Origin: Cupriavidus necator
GTDB taxonomy: Bacteria > Pseudomonadota > Gammaproteobacteria > Burkholderiales > Burkholderiaceae
DNA length: 64,000 bases
Direction: 5' to 3'
Assembly: GCF_013141915.1 (NCBI RefSeq)
Contig: NZ_SROX01000012.1
Coordinates: forward strand, 124,001 to 188,000
Shown: in pieces, positions 26,875 to 34,887 of the stretch
Numbering within the stretch: position 1 is the first letter of the stretch
How the letters are laid out: every line of letters starts with the position of its first letter
Notes under the pieces: model-generated
Seen by the model: only the letters and a program-made list of their open reading frames with translations
Database searches by the model: none
Told to the model about the DNA's origin: nothing
Made by a program: the position numbers and the translations under genes

Positions 26875-26910
26875 GGGGTTGGGGAAAGTGCGCGCCACGC
26901 AGCAGGGGGA

Positions 26911-27693
26911 TCAGTTGGTGACGTTGCCGCCGGCGCCATTGTTGCTGCCACTGCCGCCGTTGCCACCCTCGCCCGCATCGCGGGCCGGCCTGGCCTTGGC
27001 CGTTTTCTTGGCGGCCGCCTTCTTCGCCGGCGCCTTCTTAGCGGCAGGCCTGGCGGTACCGGCCGCAGCCGTCTTGCCGGCCGCCGCCGGCTTCGGTTTC
27101 TCCGCGGTTGCCTGGGTGGCGGCGGCTGGCGTGGCAGCGCCGGCAGCGCCAAAGCCGCCCATGCCGAACGGCGCCATGCTGGCTGCCGCGGCGCTGCTGG
27201 CAATCTGGTTGAACTGCTGTTGCAGCATGTCCCACCACAGCCCCGCGTTGGGCGGCGTGGCGGCATCGGCGTCGCTGGCGGCAGCCTGCGCGCTCTCGGT
27301 GGCAGCCGGCTCGGCTTGCGCACCGCTGCCGGTATCGGCGCCGGTGCGTTGCGGCGGCTCGGTGCTGGGTGCGTTGGCTGCGCGGGCAACGTTTTCCATC
27401 GCCGACTGCATCGCCTCGGGCGACAGGGCATTGCCGAAGGTCTGCAGCGCCACCAGCGTGGCGCGTTGCACCTCCAGCCCCTGGATGGTGGTGCGCAGCA
27501 GGTTGGTGTTGAGCTGCAGCCAGCTCTCCACGGCCTTCAGGTCGGCGATGCGCTTGTCGAGGTCATCGAGGTCCATCGGCGGCGTCATGGCCTGCAGGCC
27601 AGGCATCAGGCCGGCGGACACGCCTGCGCCGCCGCCCCACAGCCGGCGCATGAAATCAAAGCCGTTGGTGAAATCGGGAATCTGTCCGAACAT
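26911..27693 (-). CDS. phaM: PHA granule-associated protein PhaM
   Basis: In Cupriavidus necator PhaM binds PHA synthase PhaC1, activates it and ties granules to the nucleoid. The 260-residue product starts with the characteristic MFGQIPDFTNGFDFM and a helical region (DLDDLDKRIADLKAVESWLQ, residues about 40-60). A low-complexity middle precedes a histone-H1-like basic tail with AAKKAPAKKAAAKK, expected to bind DNA. The ATG at 27693 begins the family; in-frame codons before it lie in the crotonase intergenic region. Confidence 0.93.
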   Translation of the reverse strand: MFGQIPDFTNGFDFMRRLWGGGAGVSAGLMPGLQAMTPPMDLDDLDKRIADLKAVESWLQLNTNLLRTTIQGLEVQRATLVALQTFGNALSPEAMQSAMENVARAANAPSTEPPQRTGADTGSGAQAEPAATESAQAAASDADAATPPNAGLWWDMLQQQFNQIASSAAAASMAPFGMGGFGAAGAATPAAATQATAEKPKPAAAGKTAAAGTARPAAKKAPAKKAAAKKTAKARPARDAGEGGNGGSGSNNGAGGNVTN

Positions 27694-27757
27694 GGTCGCG
27701 CGCTCCGTGTGCGGCGCAGCCCGTGCCCGGACCCCCGGGAGCGCGGCTGCGTCGTCG

Positions 27758-28591
27758 TTACCTGAACTGTGGCGGCCGCTTCTGCCGCAGGCTCGCCATG
27801 CCTTCGTGCACGTCGGGGCCGGCAAAGCCCATGAATTCGAGCGCCAGCGAGGTATCGAACGCGGGGCCGGCCATGCGCAGCCAGTTGTTGAGGGCGTACT
27901 TGGTCCAGCGGATTGCCGTCTGCGACCCCGCCGCCAGCCGGTTGGCCACCTCGAACGCGCGCGCTACCAGTTCGTCCTCTTCCACCGCCAGCGAAACCAG
28001 GCCGATCCGCTCGGCCTCTTCGCCGCTGACCGACTCGCACAGCATCAGATAGTACTTGGCCTTGGCCATTCCGCACAGCAGCGGCCACACGATCGCGGCA
28101 TGGTCGCCCGCCGCCACGCCCAGCCGGGTATGGCCGTCGACGATGCGCGCGGTCTTCGCGGCGATCGAGATATCGGCCAGCAGCCCGGCCACCAGCCCGG
28201 CGCCGACCGCCGGGCCATGCATGGCCGACACCACCGGCTTGTCGCAGTTGATGACGTTGTAGACCAGGTCGCGTGCCTCGTGCCAGACCCGGGTGCGGGT
28301 GTCGAAGTCGTTGGCCATGTCCTCGACCAGCGCCAGGTCGCCGCCGGCGGAGAAGCCCTTGCCTTCGCCGCGGATCAGCGCCACGCGCACCTCGGGGTCG
28401 GCGGACACGTCGCGCCAGATTTCGGCCAGTTCGCGGTGCATGCTGGCGTCCGCCGTGGCCAGCTTCTGGTTGGCCGACTGGGCCGCGCCCATGACGATTT
28501 CCAGGATGGGGCCGTGGCGGCGCAGTGTCAGCGCGTGATAGCGCGCGTAGCGCGGGGACAGGGCAGCATTGTCAGCGGAGGAAGTGGTCAT
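27758..28591 (-). CDS. Enoyl-CoA hydratase/isomerase family protein
   Basis: Crotonase-fold protein of 277 residues. The oxyanion-hole segments are FSAGGDL (residues 80-86) and GPAVGAG (126-132). At the place where a classical hydratase has QPE followed by the second catalytic Glu I read DGHTRLGVAAGDHAA, so the usual acidic pair may be missing and the reaction could differ (isomerase, lyase or thioesterase-like). Substrate unknown. Upstream lies a TetR-type dyad. Confidence 0.86.
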   Translation of the reverse strand: MTTSSADNAALSPRYARYHALTLRRHGPILEIVMGAAQSANQKLATADASMHRELAEIWRDVSADPEVRVALIRGEGKGFSAGGDLALVEDMANDFDTRTRVWHEARDLVYNVINCDKPVVSAMHGPAVGAGLVAGLLADISIAAKTARIVDGHTRLGVAAGDHAAIVWPLLCGMAKAKYYLMLCESVSGEEAERIGLVSLAVEEDELVARAFEVANRLAAGSQTAIRWTKYALNNWLRMAGPAFDTSLALEFMGFAGPDVHEGMASLRQKRPPQFR

Positions 28592-28647
28592 GGTGGGGCC
28601 TGTGAAGAGGGCGCCAGCGCGGGCGCCGGGTGCATGGTTAATTTGCC

Positions 28648-28663
28648 AACCGATCGGTCGGTT
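28648..28663. promoter_or_regulatory. TetR-type operator dyad before the crotonase gene
   Basis: AACCGA-TCGG-TCGGTT has perfect 6-bp arms in a 16-bp site, flanked by A+T-rich TTAAT and TTAATTA. This resembles operators of TetR-family fatty-acid regulators. It is 57 bp before the crotonase ATG and downstream-side of the FAH-family gene. No TetR gene is adjacent. Confidence 0.5.
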
Positions 28664-28714
28664 AATTATATGCAGATCCGGCGCGCCGCCGCATCGCGCG
28701 GCCCCCGGCCTTGC

Positions 28715-29695
28715 TCAGGCAGGCGCCACCAGCTGGTCGATCGCGCCGAAGACCGAATGGCCCTGCGCGTCGAACATCTCGATCTTGACCGCGTCGCCGA
28801 ACTTCATGAACTCGGTCACCGGCTTGCCTTCGTCGATGGTCTCGAGCATGCGCTTCTCGGCGATGCAGCAGTAGCCCTTCTTGCGGTCGACGTTGGAGAT
28901 CGTGCCCGAGCCGACGATGCTGCCGGCGCGCACGTTGCGGGTCTTGCAGATATGCGCGATCAGCTGGCCGAAGTCGAACACCATGTCGGTGCCGCAATCG
29001 GGCTGGCCCACCTTCTTGCTGTTCCAGTGGACCGTCATCGGCAGGTGGACCTTGCACTCGCGCCAGGCCTCGCCCAGCTCGTCGGGGGTCACCGCCACCG
29101 GCGAGAACGCGGTCGCCGGCTTGCTCTGGAAGAAGCCGAAGCCCTTGCCCAGTTCGGCCGGGATCAGGTTGCGCAGCGAGACATCGTTGGCCAGCAGCAC
29201 CAGCCGGATGGCCTCGCCGGCCTGTTCCGGCGTGGCGCCCATCTTCACGTCGCCGGTGATCACCGCCACCTCGGCCTCGAAGTCGATGCCGAAGGCCTCG
29301 CTGGCGCAGACGATGTCGTCGTGCGGGCCCAGGAAGTCGTCGGAGCCGCCCTGGTACATCAGCGGGTCGGTCCAGAACTCGGGCGGCATCTCGGCGCCGC
29401 GCGCCTTGCGCACCAGCTCGACGTGGTTGACATAGGCCGAGCCGTCGGCCCACTGGTAGGCGCGCGGCAGCGGCGCCATGCAGTCTTTCGGCGCGAACGG
29501 GAACGGATGCCGCGCGCGGCCGCCGTTGAGCGCGTCGTACAGGTCCTGCAGTTGCGGCGCGTAGAACTGCCAGTCGTCGAGCACGGTCTGCAGCTTGCCA
29601 GCGATGTCGGTGGCGGTGTGCGCGGTCTTCAGGTCGCGCGACACGACCACCAGCTGGCCGTCGCGCGAACCGTCCTTCAGGGTTGCGAGTTTCAT
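28715..29695 (-). CDS. Fumarylacetoacetate hydrolase family protein
   Basis: Metal-dependent C-C hydrolase or isomerase of 326 residues. The FAH core shows DFEAEVAVITGDVKMG, VLLANDVSLRNLIP and the C-terminal GSGTISN. The metal-binding E-x-E is in DFEAEVA. Without hmgA or aromatic-ring cleavage genes nearby the substrate cannot be named. The ATG at 29695 starts MKLATLKDG; earlier in-frame codons give no homologous sequence. It sits in a reverse-strand run with the Bug protein gene. Confidence 0.88.
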   Translation of the reverse strand: MKLATLKDGSRDGQLVVVSRDLKTAHTATDIAGKLQTVLDDWQFYAPQLQDLYDALNGGRARHPFPFAPKDCMAPLPRAYQWADGSAYVNHVELVRKARGAEMPPEFWTDPLMYQGGSDDFLGPHDDIVCASEAFGIDFEAEVAVITGDVKMGATPEQAGEAIRLVLLANDVSLRNLIPAELGKGFGFFQSKPATAFSPVAVTPDELGEAWRECKVHLPMTVHWNSKKVGQPDCGTDMVFDFGQLIAHICKTRNVRAGSIVGSGTISNVDRKKGYCCIAEKRMLETIDEGKPVTEFMKFGDAVKIEMFDAQGHSVFGAIDQLVAPA

Positions 29696-29746
29696 GGATC
29701 GGGTACGGAAGTTCAGGGGCGCCGGCCGGGGCGGGCGCAATGGCCG

Positions 29747-30745
29747 CTAGTCTACCGTGATGCCCTTGGCCTTGATCAGCTTGCCCCAGCGTTCGGCTTC
29801 GGCGCGCGCGTAGCTGGCGAACTCGTCGGGCGTGCTGTAGACCGCTTCCACGCCAACGCCTTCCAGCTTCTTCTGCACCTCGGGCGTCTTCAGCGCCTTG
29901 ACCAGCTCGGCATTCAGCCGCGTGACCACCGCCTTGGGCGTGCCGGCCGGCGCCACCATGCCTTGCCAGGCGTAGGCCTCAAAGCCAGCCACGCCACCTT
30001 CGGCCACGGTCGGCACGCTCGGCAGCACGGTGAGGCGCTTGGGCGTGGCCACGCCCAGCGCGCGCAGTTTGCCGGCTTGCACGTTCTGCTGGCCCGAGGC
30101 CAGGTCCAGGAACATCAGGTCGACCTGGCCCGCCAGCAGGTCCTGCACCGCGGGCGCGGCGCCCTTGTAGGGCACGTGCGTCATCTTGACCCGGGTCTGG
30201 TCCATGAACAGTTCCATCGCCAGGTGGTGCGGGCTGCCGGCGCCGGGCGAGGCAAAGTTGACCTTGCCCGGGTTCTTCTGCGCGTATTCGATCACTTCCT
30301 TGAGCGTGCGCGCGGGGAAGTTGGGCGTGGCCACCAGCACCAGCGGAAAGCGCGCCAGCTGGCCGATGTAGACGAAGTCCTTGTCGGCGTTGTATGGCAG
30401 CTTCTTGTACAGCGACGGATTGGCGGCCAGCGTGGCGGTATCGGCGGTCAGCACGGTGTAGCCGTCGGGTTTGGCATGCGCCACGGCGTCGGCGCCGACG
30501 ATGGTGGCGGCGCCCGGCCGGTTGTCGATCACCACCTGCTTGCCCAGCCCCGGCGTGATGGCCTGGGCCACGGTGCGCGCCACCACGTCGGTGCCGCCGC
30601 CGGCAGGGTAGGGCACCACCCAGCGGATCGGCTGCGACGGCCAGTCATCGGCGTGCGCGGAGGCGCTGGCCGCAAACAGGAGGCCGAACAGGGAAGCGGC
30701 CGTCAGGGCGGCGCAAGCTGTGCGGAAGTAGCCAGAGGGGCGCAT
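29747..30745 (-). CDS. Bug-type solute-binding protein (TctC family)
   Basis: Periplasmic binding protein of 332 residues, typical of the very large Bug family in Bordetella/Cupriavidus. A signal peptide (about residues 1-32, ending ASASAHA) is followed by WPSQPIRWVVPYPAGGGTDVVAR and the conserved FASPGAGSPHHLAMELF. No TctA/TctB membrane genes are nearby, so its partner is elsewhere. It is divergent from the IclR gene, suggesting that regulator controls it and the FAH-family gene. Confidence 0.92.
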   Translation of the reverse strand: MRPSGYFRTACAALTAASLFGLLFAASASAHADDWPSQPIRWVVPYPAGGGTDVVARTVAQAITPGLGKQVVIDNRPGAATIVGADAVAHAKPDGYTVLTADTATLAANPSLYKKLPYNADKDFVYIGQLARFPLVLVATPNFPARTLKEVIEYAQKNPGKVNFASPGAGSPHHLAMELFMDQTRVKMTHVPYKGAAPAVQDLLAGQVDLMFLDLASGQQNVQAGKLRALGVATPKRLTVLPSVPTVAEGGVAGFEAYAWQGMVAPAGTPKAVVTRLNAELVKALKTPEVQKKLEGVGVEAVYSTPDEFASYARAEAERWGKLIKAKGITVD

Positions 30746-30849
30746 CGGTTGTCTCCGTGATAAAAAGGGCCCGGCTCGGGCGGGCTTGCACGCAAGCGTT
30801 GCGCCGGCCAGGTCTGTTGCGAAGAAAGTCTACCGATCGCTTAAAAATT

Positions 30850-30880
30850 GGTAAATCGATTTCGCTATAGTAAATTTACC
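30850..30880. promoter_or_regulatory. A+T-rich dyad between the Bug and IclR genes
   Basis: GGTAAAT (30850-30856) and ATTTACC (30874-30880) are perfect complements separated by 17 bp inside an A+T-rich patch that contrasts with surrounding DNA. It lies 33 bp before the IclR start and about 105 bp before the Bug start, so it is a good candidate autoregulatory/divergent operator. Confidence 0.45.
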
Positions 30881-30913
30881 TACGATTTGTCCCGCCCCCC
30901 GGCAACCATCCGC

Positions 30914-31747
30914 ATGTCAGAGATCGAAGAAGAAGACGCCAAGCTGCGTTCCGGCATCCAGTCCATCGAGGTGGGTTTCAGGCTGCTGCAGGCGCTGGCG
31001 GCATCGCCGCGCGCGATGATGTTGCGCGACCTCGCCGCCGCCGCGGACATGAACCCGGCCAAGGCGCACCGCTACCTGGTCAGCTTCATGCGGCTGGGCG
31101 CGGTGGCGCAGGATCCCGTCAGCGGACGCTATGACCTGGGTCCGTTCGCGCTGCAACTGGGGCTGGCCGGGCTGAACCGCCTCGATCCGGTCAAGAAGGC
31201 GCGCCCGATTTTGTCCCAGCTGCGCGACGACCTCGACCTGACCGCCGGCATCGCCGTGTGGGGCAACCACGGTCCCACCGTGGTGCACTGGGAGGAGTCC
31301 AGCCACCCGGTCACGGTCAGCCTGCGCCTGGGCGATGTCATGCCGATGCTGAACTCGGCCACCGGCCGCCTCTACGGTGCCTACCTGCCGCGCAAGCAGA
31401 CGCTGCCGCTGATCGAGCGCGAGCTGGGCGCGCGCGGCCATGACGGCGTGCCCGACATGCCGCGCACCCTGGCCGACTACGACGCGATCTGCGCCGAGGT
31501 GCGCGCGCACGGCGCCGCGCGCACGCTCGGCGGCGTGCTGCCGGGCATCAACGCGTTCTCGATGCCGGTGTTCGACGCCAACGGGCATCTCGCCATGGGG
31601 CTGATCGTGCTGGGCGCGCAAAGCATATTCGATGCAGAATGGGGCGGTACGATGGATTGCCGCGTACGCGCCATCGCCCAACAGCTCTCATCGGAACTCG
31701 GCTACCTTGGTGCCGCCACCCCGGCCGGACAGACCGGCCACCCCTAG
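30914..31747 (+). CDS. IclR-family transcriptional regulator
   Basis: Regulator of 277 residues: winged HTH at about residues 16-75 (QSIEVGFRLLQALAASPRAM, MLRDLAAAADMNPAKAHRYL) and a C-terminal effector domain (ATGRLYGAYLP, INAFSMPVFDANGHLAMGLIVLG). ATG at 30914 fits the family length; the TTG at 30848 is inside the operator region. It probably controls the divergent Bug and FAH-family genes. Confidence 0.92.
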   Translation: MSEIEEEDAKLRSGIQSIEVGFRLLQALAASPRAMMLRDLAAAADMNPAKAHRYLVSFMRLGAVAQDPVSGRYDLGPFALQLGLAGLNRLDPVKKARPILSQLRDDLDLTAGIAVWGNHGPTVVHWEESSHPVTVSLRLGDVMPMLNSATGRLYGAYLPRKQTLPLIERELGARGHDGVPDMPRTLADYDAICAEVRAHGAARTLGGVLPGINAFSMPVFDANGHLAMGLIVLGAQSIFDAEWGGTMDCRVRAIAQQLSSELGYLGAATPAGQTGHP

Positions 31748-32813
31748 TCCCCACGCCCGTCGCGGCGCGGATCCCCGCGTCTGGCGCCGGCGCCGCTGGA
31801 TCTTCGTGATTGCGCTGGTGCTGCTGGTCCACCTGCTGGCAGTGGTGGGGCTGGTGCGCATGCCAGGGCCGCTGATCCCGGTCGATGTCAGCAACACCCC
31901 CACGCTGGAAGCCGTGCTGCTGCCGCCGCCAGCGCCGCCGGCCCCGCCCAAGCCGCGGCCGGTCGCGCGGCCGGCGCGGCCCCAGCCTCAGCCCAGGCCT
32001 GCGGCTCCCGTCCCCCGACCCGAGCCGCAGGAAGCGCCCCCCGCGCCGGCGCTCGCCACCAGCCCGCAAGGCCCGTCAGAGATGGTCGCCGGCAGCGGCG
32101 GCGAGGGCAGCGCGGCCAGGCCCGCTGCCGCTGTGCCCGCGCCATCCGGCGGCCCGCAGGGCGGCGTCGATGGCCTGCGCTACAACGCGCCGCCGTCGGC
32201 AACCATGCACTACGCCAGTTTCGTCAACGGCGTGCAGAACCCCGACGGCCTGATCCGCTGGGAGCAGGACGGCGGCCGTTACCGTCTCGCCGTCGAAACC
32301 CGCGTGCTGTGGTTCCGCTTTGCCTTCCAGAGCAGCGGCGCGATGGCCGAGCAGGGCCTGCTGCCCGAGCGCTATGAAGAGCGCCGCCGCAACAAGGTCG
32401 AGGCCACGCGCATCGACGCCGCAGCGGGCACCGTGGCCTTCGCCTCGGGCGCGCAGGCGCCTTTCCCGTCCGGCGCTCAGGACCGCTTCAGTGTCTTCCT
32501 GCAACTGGTGGGCCTGGTCCGCGGCAACCCACAGCGCTATGCCTCGCCCGGTGTGACGGAAACGTTCCAGGTTGCCGACACCCGGGATGTGGAACCGATG
32601 CAAGTGCAGTATGTTGGAGAGGACGAGATCGACACCGGCCAGGGCGCGGTGCGGGCCAAGCACTTTGTCCGGCTGCCGCGCCGCGCCAACGACCGGCGCC
32701 GCGTCGAGGTCTGGCTGGCCCAGTCACTCGGCTGGATGCCGGTACGGTTGCGCCAGACAGAGCCCGACGGCACCCAGATAGACCTGGTGTACCGCGGCAA
32801 GGAAGGACCGTAG
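31710..32813 (+). CDS. DUF3108 domain-containing protein
   Basis: Envelope protein of 367 residues with a basic N-terminus, one membrane helix (IFVIALVLLVHLLAVVGLV, about residues 31-49), a long Pro/Ala-rich linker (PPPAPPAPPKP) and a periplasmic DUF3108 beta-rich domain (YASFVNGVQNPDGLI to the end). Function unknown. There is no ATG before the helix; GTG at 31710 or TTG at 31707 would overlap the IclR gene by about 40 bp, which I take as the start with caution. Confidence 0.8.
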   Translation: MPPPRPDRPATPSPHARRGADPRVWRRRRWIFVIALVLLVHLLAVVGLVRMPGPLIPVDVSNTPTLEAVLLPPPAPPAPPKPRPVARPARPQPQPRPAAPVPRPEPQEAPPAPALATSPQGPSEMVAGSGGEGSAARPAAAVPAPSGGPQGGVDGLRYNAPPSATMHYASFVNGVQNPDGLIRWEQDGGRYRLAVETRVLWFRFAFQSSGAMAEQGLLPERYEERRRNKVEATRIDAAAGTVAFASGAQAPFPSGAQDRFSVFLQLVGLVRGNPQRYASPGVTETFQVADTRDVEPMQVQYVGEDEIDTGQGAVRAKHFVRLPRRANDRRRVEVWLAQSLGWMPVRLRQTEPDGTQIDLVYRGKEGP

Positions 32814-32867
32814 CGCTGCCGGCTTTGCACATTCCCATGCATGCTTGACCCACAAGGAGTCCCAGCC

Positions 32868-33710
32868 ATGACCGTTGCCACGCCACCCACCGAAACCCGC
32901 CGCATCCACGCCGATGGTGCTGATTTGCACGTGCGTGTGGACGGCGTCGACGGGCCATGGGTGATCCTGACCCACGCCCTGGCCGCCGACCATACCTTGT
33001 GGGACACCACCGCCCGCCACCTGGCGGGACACTACCGCGTGGTGCGCCCGGACTTGCGCGGCCACGGCGCCAGCGATGCCCCGCTCGGCCCTTACACCAT
33101 GACGCGGCTGGCCGACGACGTGGTCGCGGTGATGGACGCGCTGCAGGTGCCGCAGGCGCATTTCTGCGGGATCTCGGTGGGCGGGATGATCGGGCAGAGC
33201 ATGGGACTGCGCCATCCGGAGCGGCTGCTGTCGCTGGCGCTGGTAGCCACCAACAGCCAGACGCCGATGGAAGCCCACCCGATGTGGCACAACCGCATCG
33301 GCCAGGCCGAGGCGCACGGCATGGCAGGACTGGCCGACGCCACCCTGGGCCGCTGGCTGACGCCTGCGTTCCACGCATCACATCCGGACGAGGTGTTGCG
33401 CATCCGCAACATGCTGGTGGCGACCCCGGTACGTGGCTACGTGGGTGTGGCCGAGGCCATCATGGCTTTTGACCTCGCGGGCGCGCTTTCCCGCATTCAT
33501 TGTCCTACGCTGGTAGTAGCGGGCGAGCAGGACCAGGGTGCTACCGTGGCGATGGCGCAGAGCATTGCCGCGGCAATCGCCGGGTCCCGGCTCGAGGTCG
33601 TGCCGCAAGCGGCGCACCTGGTGCACGTGGAGCAGCCTGAACGCTTCCACGCCGTGCTGGACGCCTTCCTGGGGAGCGCCGCATGCGGGGGCCAGTGCGA
33701 CGTTCCGTGA
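32868..33710 (+). CDS. Alpha/beta hydrolase, 3-oxoadipate enol-lactonase-like
   Basis: Cytoplasmic hydrolase of 280 residues resembling PcaD. The nucleophile elbow is CGISVGGMIGQ (Ser about residue 104), and the catalytic His is in AAHLVHVEQPERFH. The ATG at 32868 follows AAGGAG at 32853-32858; an ATG at 32841 lies before that ribosome site. No other protocatechuate genes are in view, so the true substrate is uncertain. Confidence 0.85.
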   Translation: MTVATPPTETRRIHADGADLHVRVDGVDGPWVILTHALAADHTLWDTTARHLAGHYRVVRPDLRGHGASDAPLGPYTMTRLADDVVAVMDALQVPQAHFCGISVGGMIGQSMGLRHPERLLSLALVATNSQTPMEAHPMWHNRIGQAEAHGMAGLADATLGRWLTPAFHASHPDEVLRIRNMLVATPVRGYVGVAEAIMAFDLAGALSRIHCPTLVVAGEQDQGATVAMAQSIAAAIAGSRLEVVPQAAHLVHVEQPERFHAVLDAFLGSAACGGQCDVP

Positions 33711-33936
33711 CAAGCAACACACTGATGTTCCCGGCTCAAGAAACTTGTTGCATTGGCCGATGCCCAATTCATGTAAGGCAGAAAATCGTGGCAACGTGGT
33801 GACAGGCACGCAATAACTTGATTTCCCGCCGGTCACCCCAAGTTTGGAGGTAAAGCCGCGGCGCCCCCTCATGGCATTAACTGAGGCAAGAACCACAAGG
33901 GCGAGCCGCCCATCCATGACGCCCAGGAGGTGTGCC

Positions 33937-34194
33937 ATGCAAATGATCTACAACAGCGACAACTACTGCATCGTCGAGTTCGGTGCGGATGTCGAGCAAG
34001 CGCCGCTTGAGTTCGGGGGCTACGAAATCGTCGACAAGAACCTGAAGCGCGAGATTTTCCTCGGTGGCCAGCTCGCCGAGAGCTTCCGCGCGGACGTGAA
34101 GCGGTTGATCGAAAGCGAGCCATCGGTGGAGGAAGTCGATGACTTCCTCGGCAAGTTCGACAACGTGATGACGCATCCGCTGGTGATGCACTGA
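33937..34194 (+). CDS. DUF3567 domain-containing protein
   Basis: Small acidic cytoplasmic protein of 85 residues (MQMIYNSDNYCIVEFGAD at the start), matching the Burkholderiales-specific DUF3567 family of unknown role. The ATG at 33937 follows a strong CAGGAGG at 33923-33929. It is followed by a clear terminator, so it is probably a single-gene transcript. Confidence 0.88.
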   Translation: MQMIYNSDNYCIVEFGADVEQAPLEFGGYEIVDKNLKREIFLGGQLAESFRADVKRLIESEPSVEEVDDFLGKFDNVMTHPLVMH

Positions 34195-34255
34195 GCGGCA
34201 ACGCCGGGTCGGCGCCTCGAGCCGCCGCGCTGCCCGGTTTCGCGACGAGGATCCT

Positions 34256-34281
34256 GCCCGCTTCGGCGGGCTTTTGTTTTT
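34256..34281 (+). terminator. Rho-independent terminator after the DUF3567 gene
   Basis: Stem GCCCGC / GCGGGC around a TTCG loop, followed by TTTTGTTTTT. It may also serve the convergent rhodanese gene. Confidence 0.88.
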
Positions 34282-34299
34282 GCGGCCCGGCGGCGCGCT

Positions 34300-34713
34300 T
34301 CAGTACTGCTCCCAGGGCAGTCCGTCGTGGCGCCAGCCGTTGAGCGTATTGCGGTGGCGCTCGGCATCGAGGTCGCCCTCGAAGCCGTGCAGCACATACT
34401 GGACGTTGGAGAACCCCGCCCCTTCCAGCGCGCGCGCCGCCGCCGAGGAGCGGTTGCCGCTGCGGCAGATCAGCAGCACCGGCCGCGCCGAGGCCTGCCC
34501 GGCGAGCTTCTTCACCATCTGCACGAAATGCGGGTTGACCTCCCAGTCCGGACCGTCGTTCCAGGGCACGTTGTGCGCGCCCTTCGGATGGCCGACGAAC
34601 AGGTATTCCATCTCGCTGCGGCAGTCGATGAACAGGGTCTCGGGCGATTGCGCCAGCAAATCGTGGGCGTCGGTGGGGGCAAGGTGTTGCATGGTCGGAG
34701 GGGAATGCGGCAC
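34300..34713 (-). CDS. Rhodanese-like domain protein
   Basis: Single-domain sulfurtransferase-like protein of 137 residues. The active-site loop CRSGNRSS contains the catalytic Cys near residue 83; LFIDCRSEMEYLFVGHPKGA precedes it. No signal peptide, so it is cytosolic. It is divergent from metH. Confidence 0.9.
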   Translation of the reverse strand: MPHSPPTMQHLAPTDAHDLLAQSPETLFIDCRSEMEYLFVGHPKGAHNVPWNDGPDWEVNPHFVQMVKKLAGQASARPVLLICRSGNRSSAAARALEGAGFSNVQYVLHGFEGDLDAERHRNTLNGWRHDGLPWEQY

Positions 34714-34799
34714 GGCGGACGGTGACGTTTACGTCTCTCAGTGTAGGCGCCGGAGCGGGCGGCAGGCAACCGAAGGCGGCCGCAAGGCCTTGATACACC

Positions 34800-34808
34800 T
34801 GATAAAAT
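34800..34808 (+). promoter_or_regulatory. metH: Extended -10 promoter element before metH
   Basis: TG-A-TAAAAT, a consensus extended -10, within CACCTGATAAAATCGCAC. An almost identical block precedes argS at 43931. No good -35 is seen, as expected for extended -10 promoters. It is 80 bp before the metH ATG. Confidence 0.55.
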
Positions 34809-34887
34809 CGCACTTCTTTGGCCGCCATCGGCCACCGCGGCCTACCGTCGAAGCTCCGCCGGCCCCGCCTTTCCAGAGTTCCCCGCC

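Noticed and set aside
26588..30760. Very long open frame opposite patatin, phaM, crotonase, FAH and Bug genes
   Set aside because: Antisense artefact of high GC; the opposite strand carries well-conserved proteins with clear motifs throughout.
34723..34734. TGACGTTTACGT, a LiuR half-site upstream of rhodanese and metH
   Set aside because: Only one half of the palindrome is present; the other side (CTCTCA) does not match.
34714..34887. Cobalamin riboswitch upstream of metH
   Set aside because: The leader is short and I see no conserved B12-box sequence.
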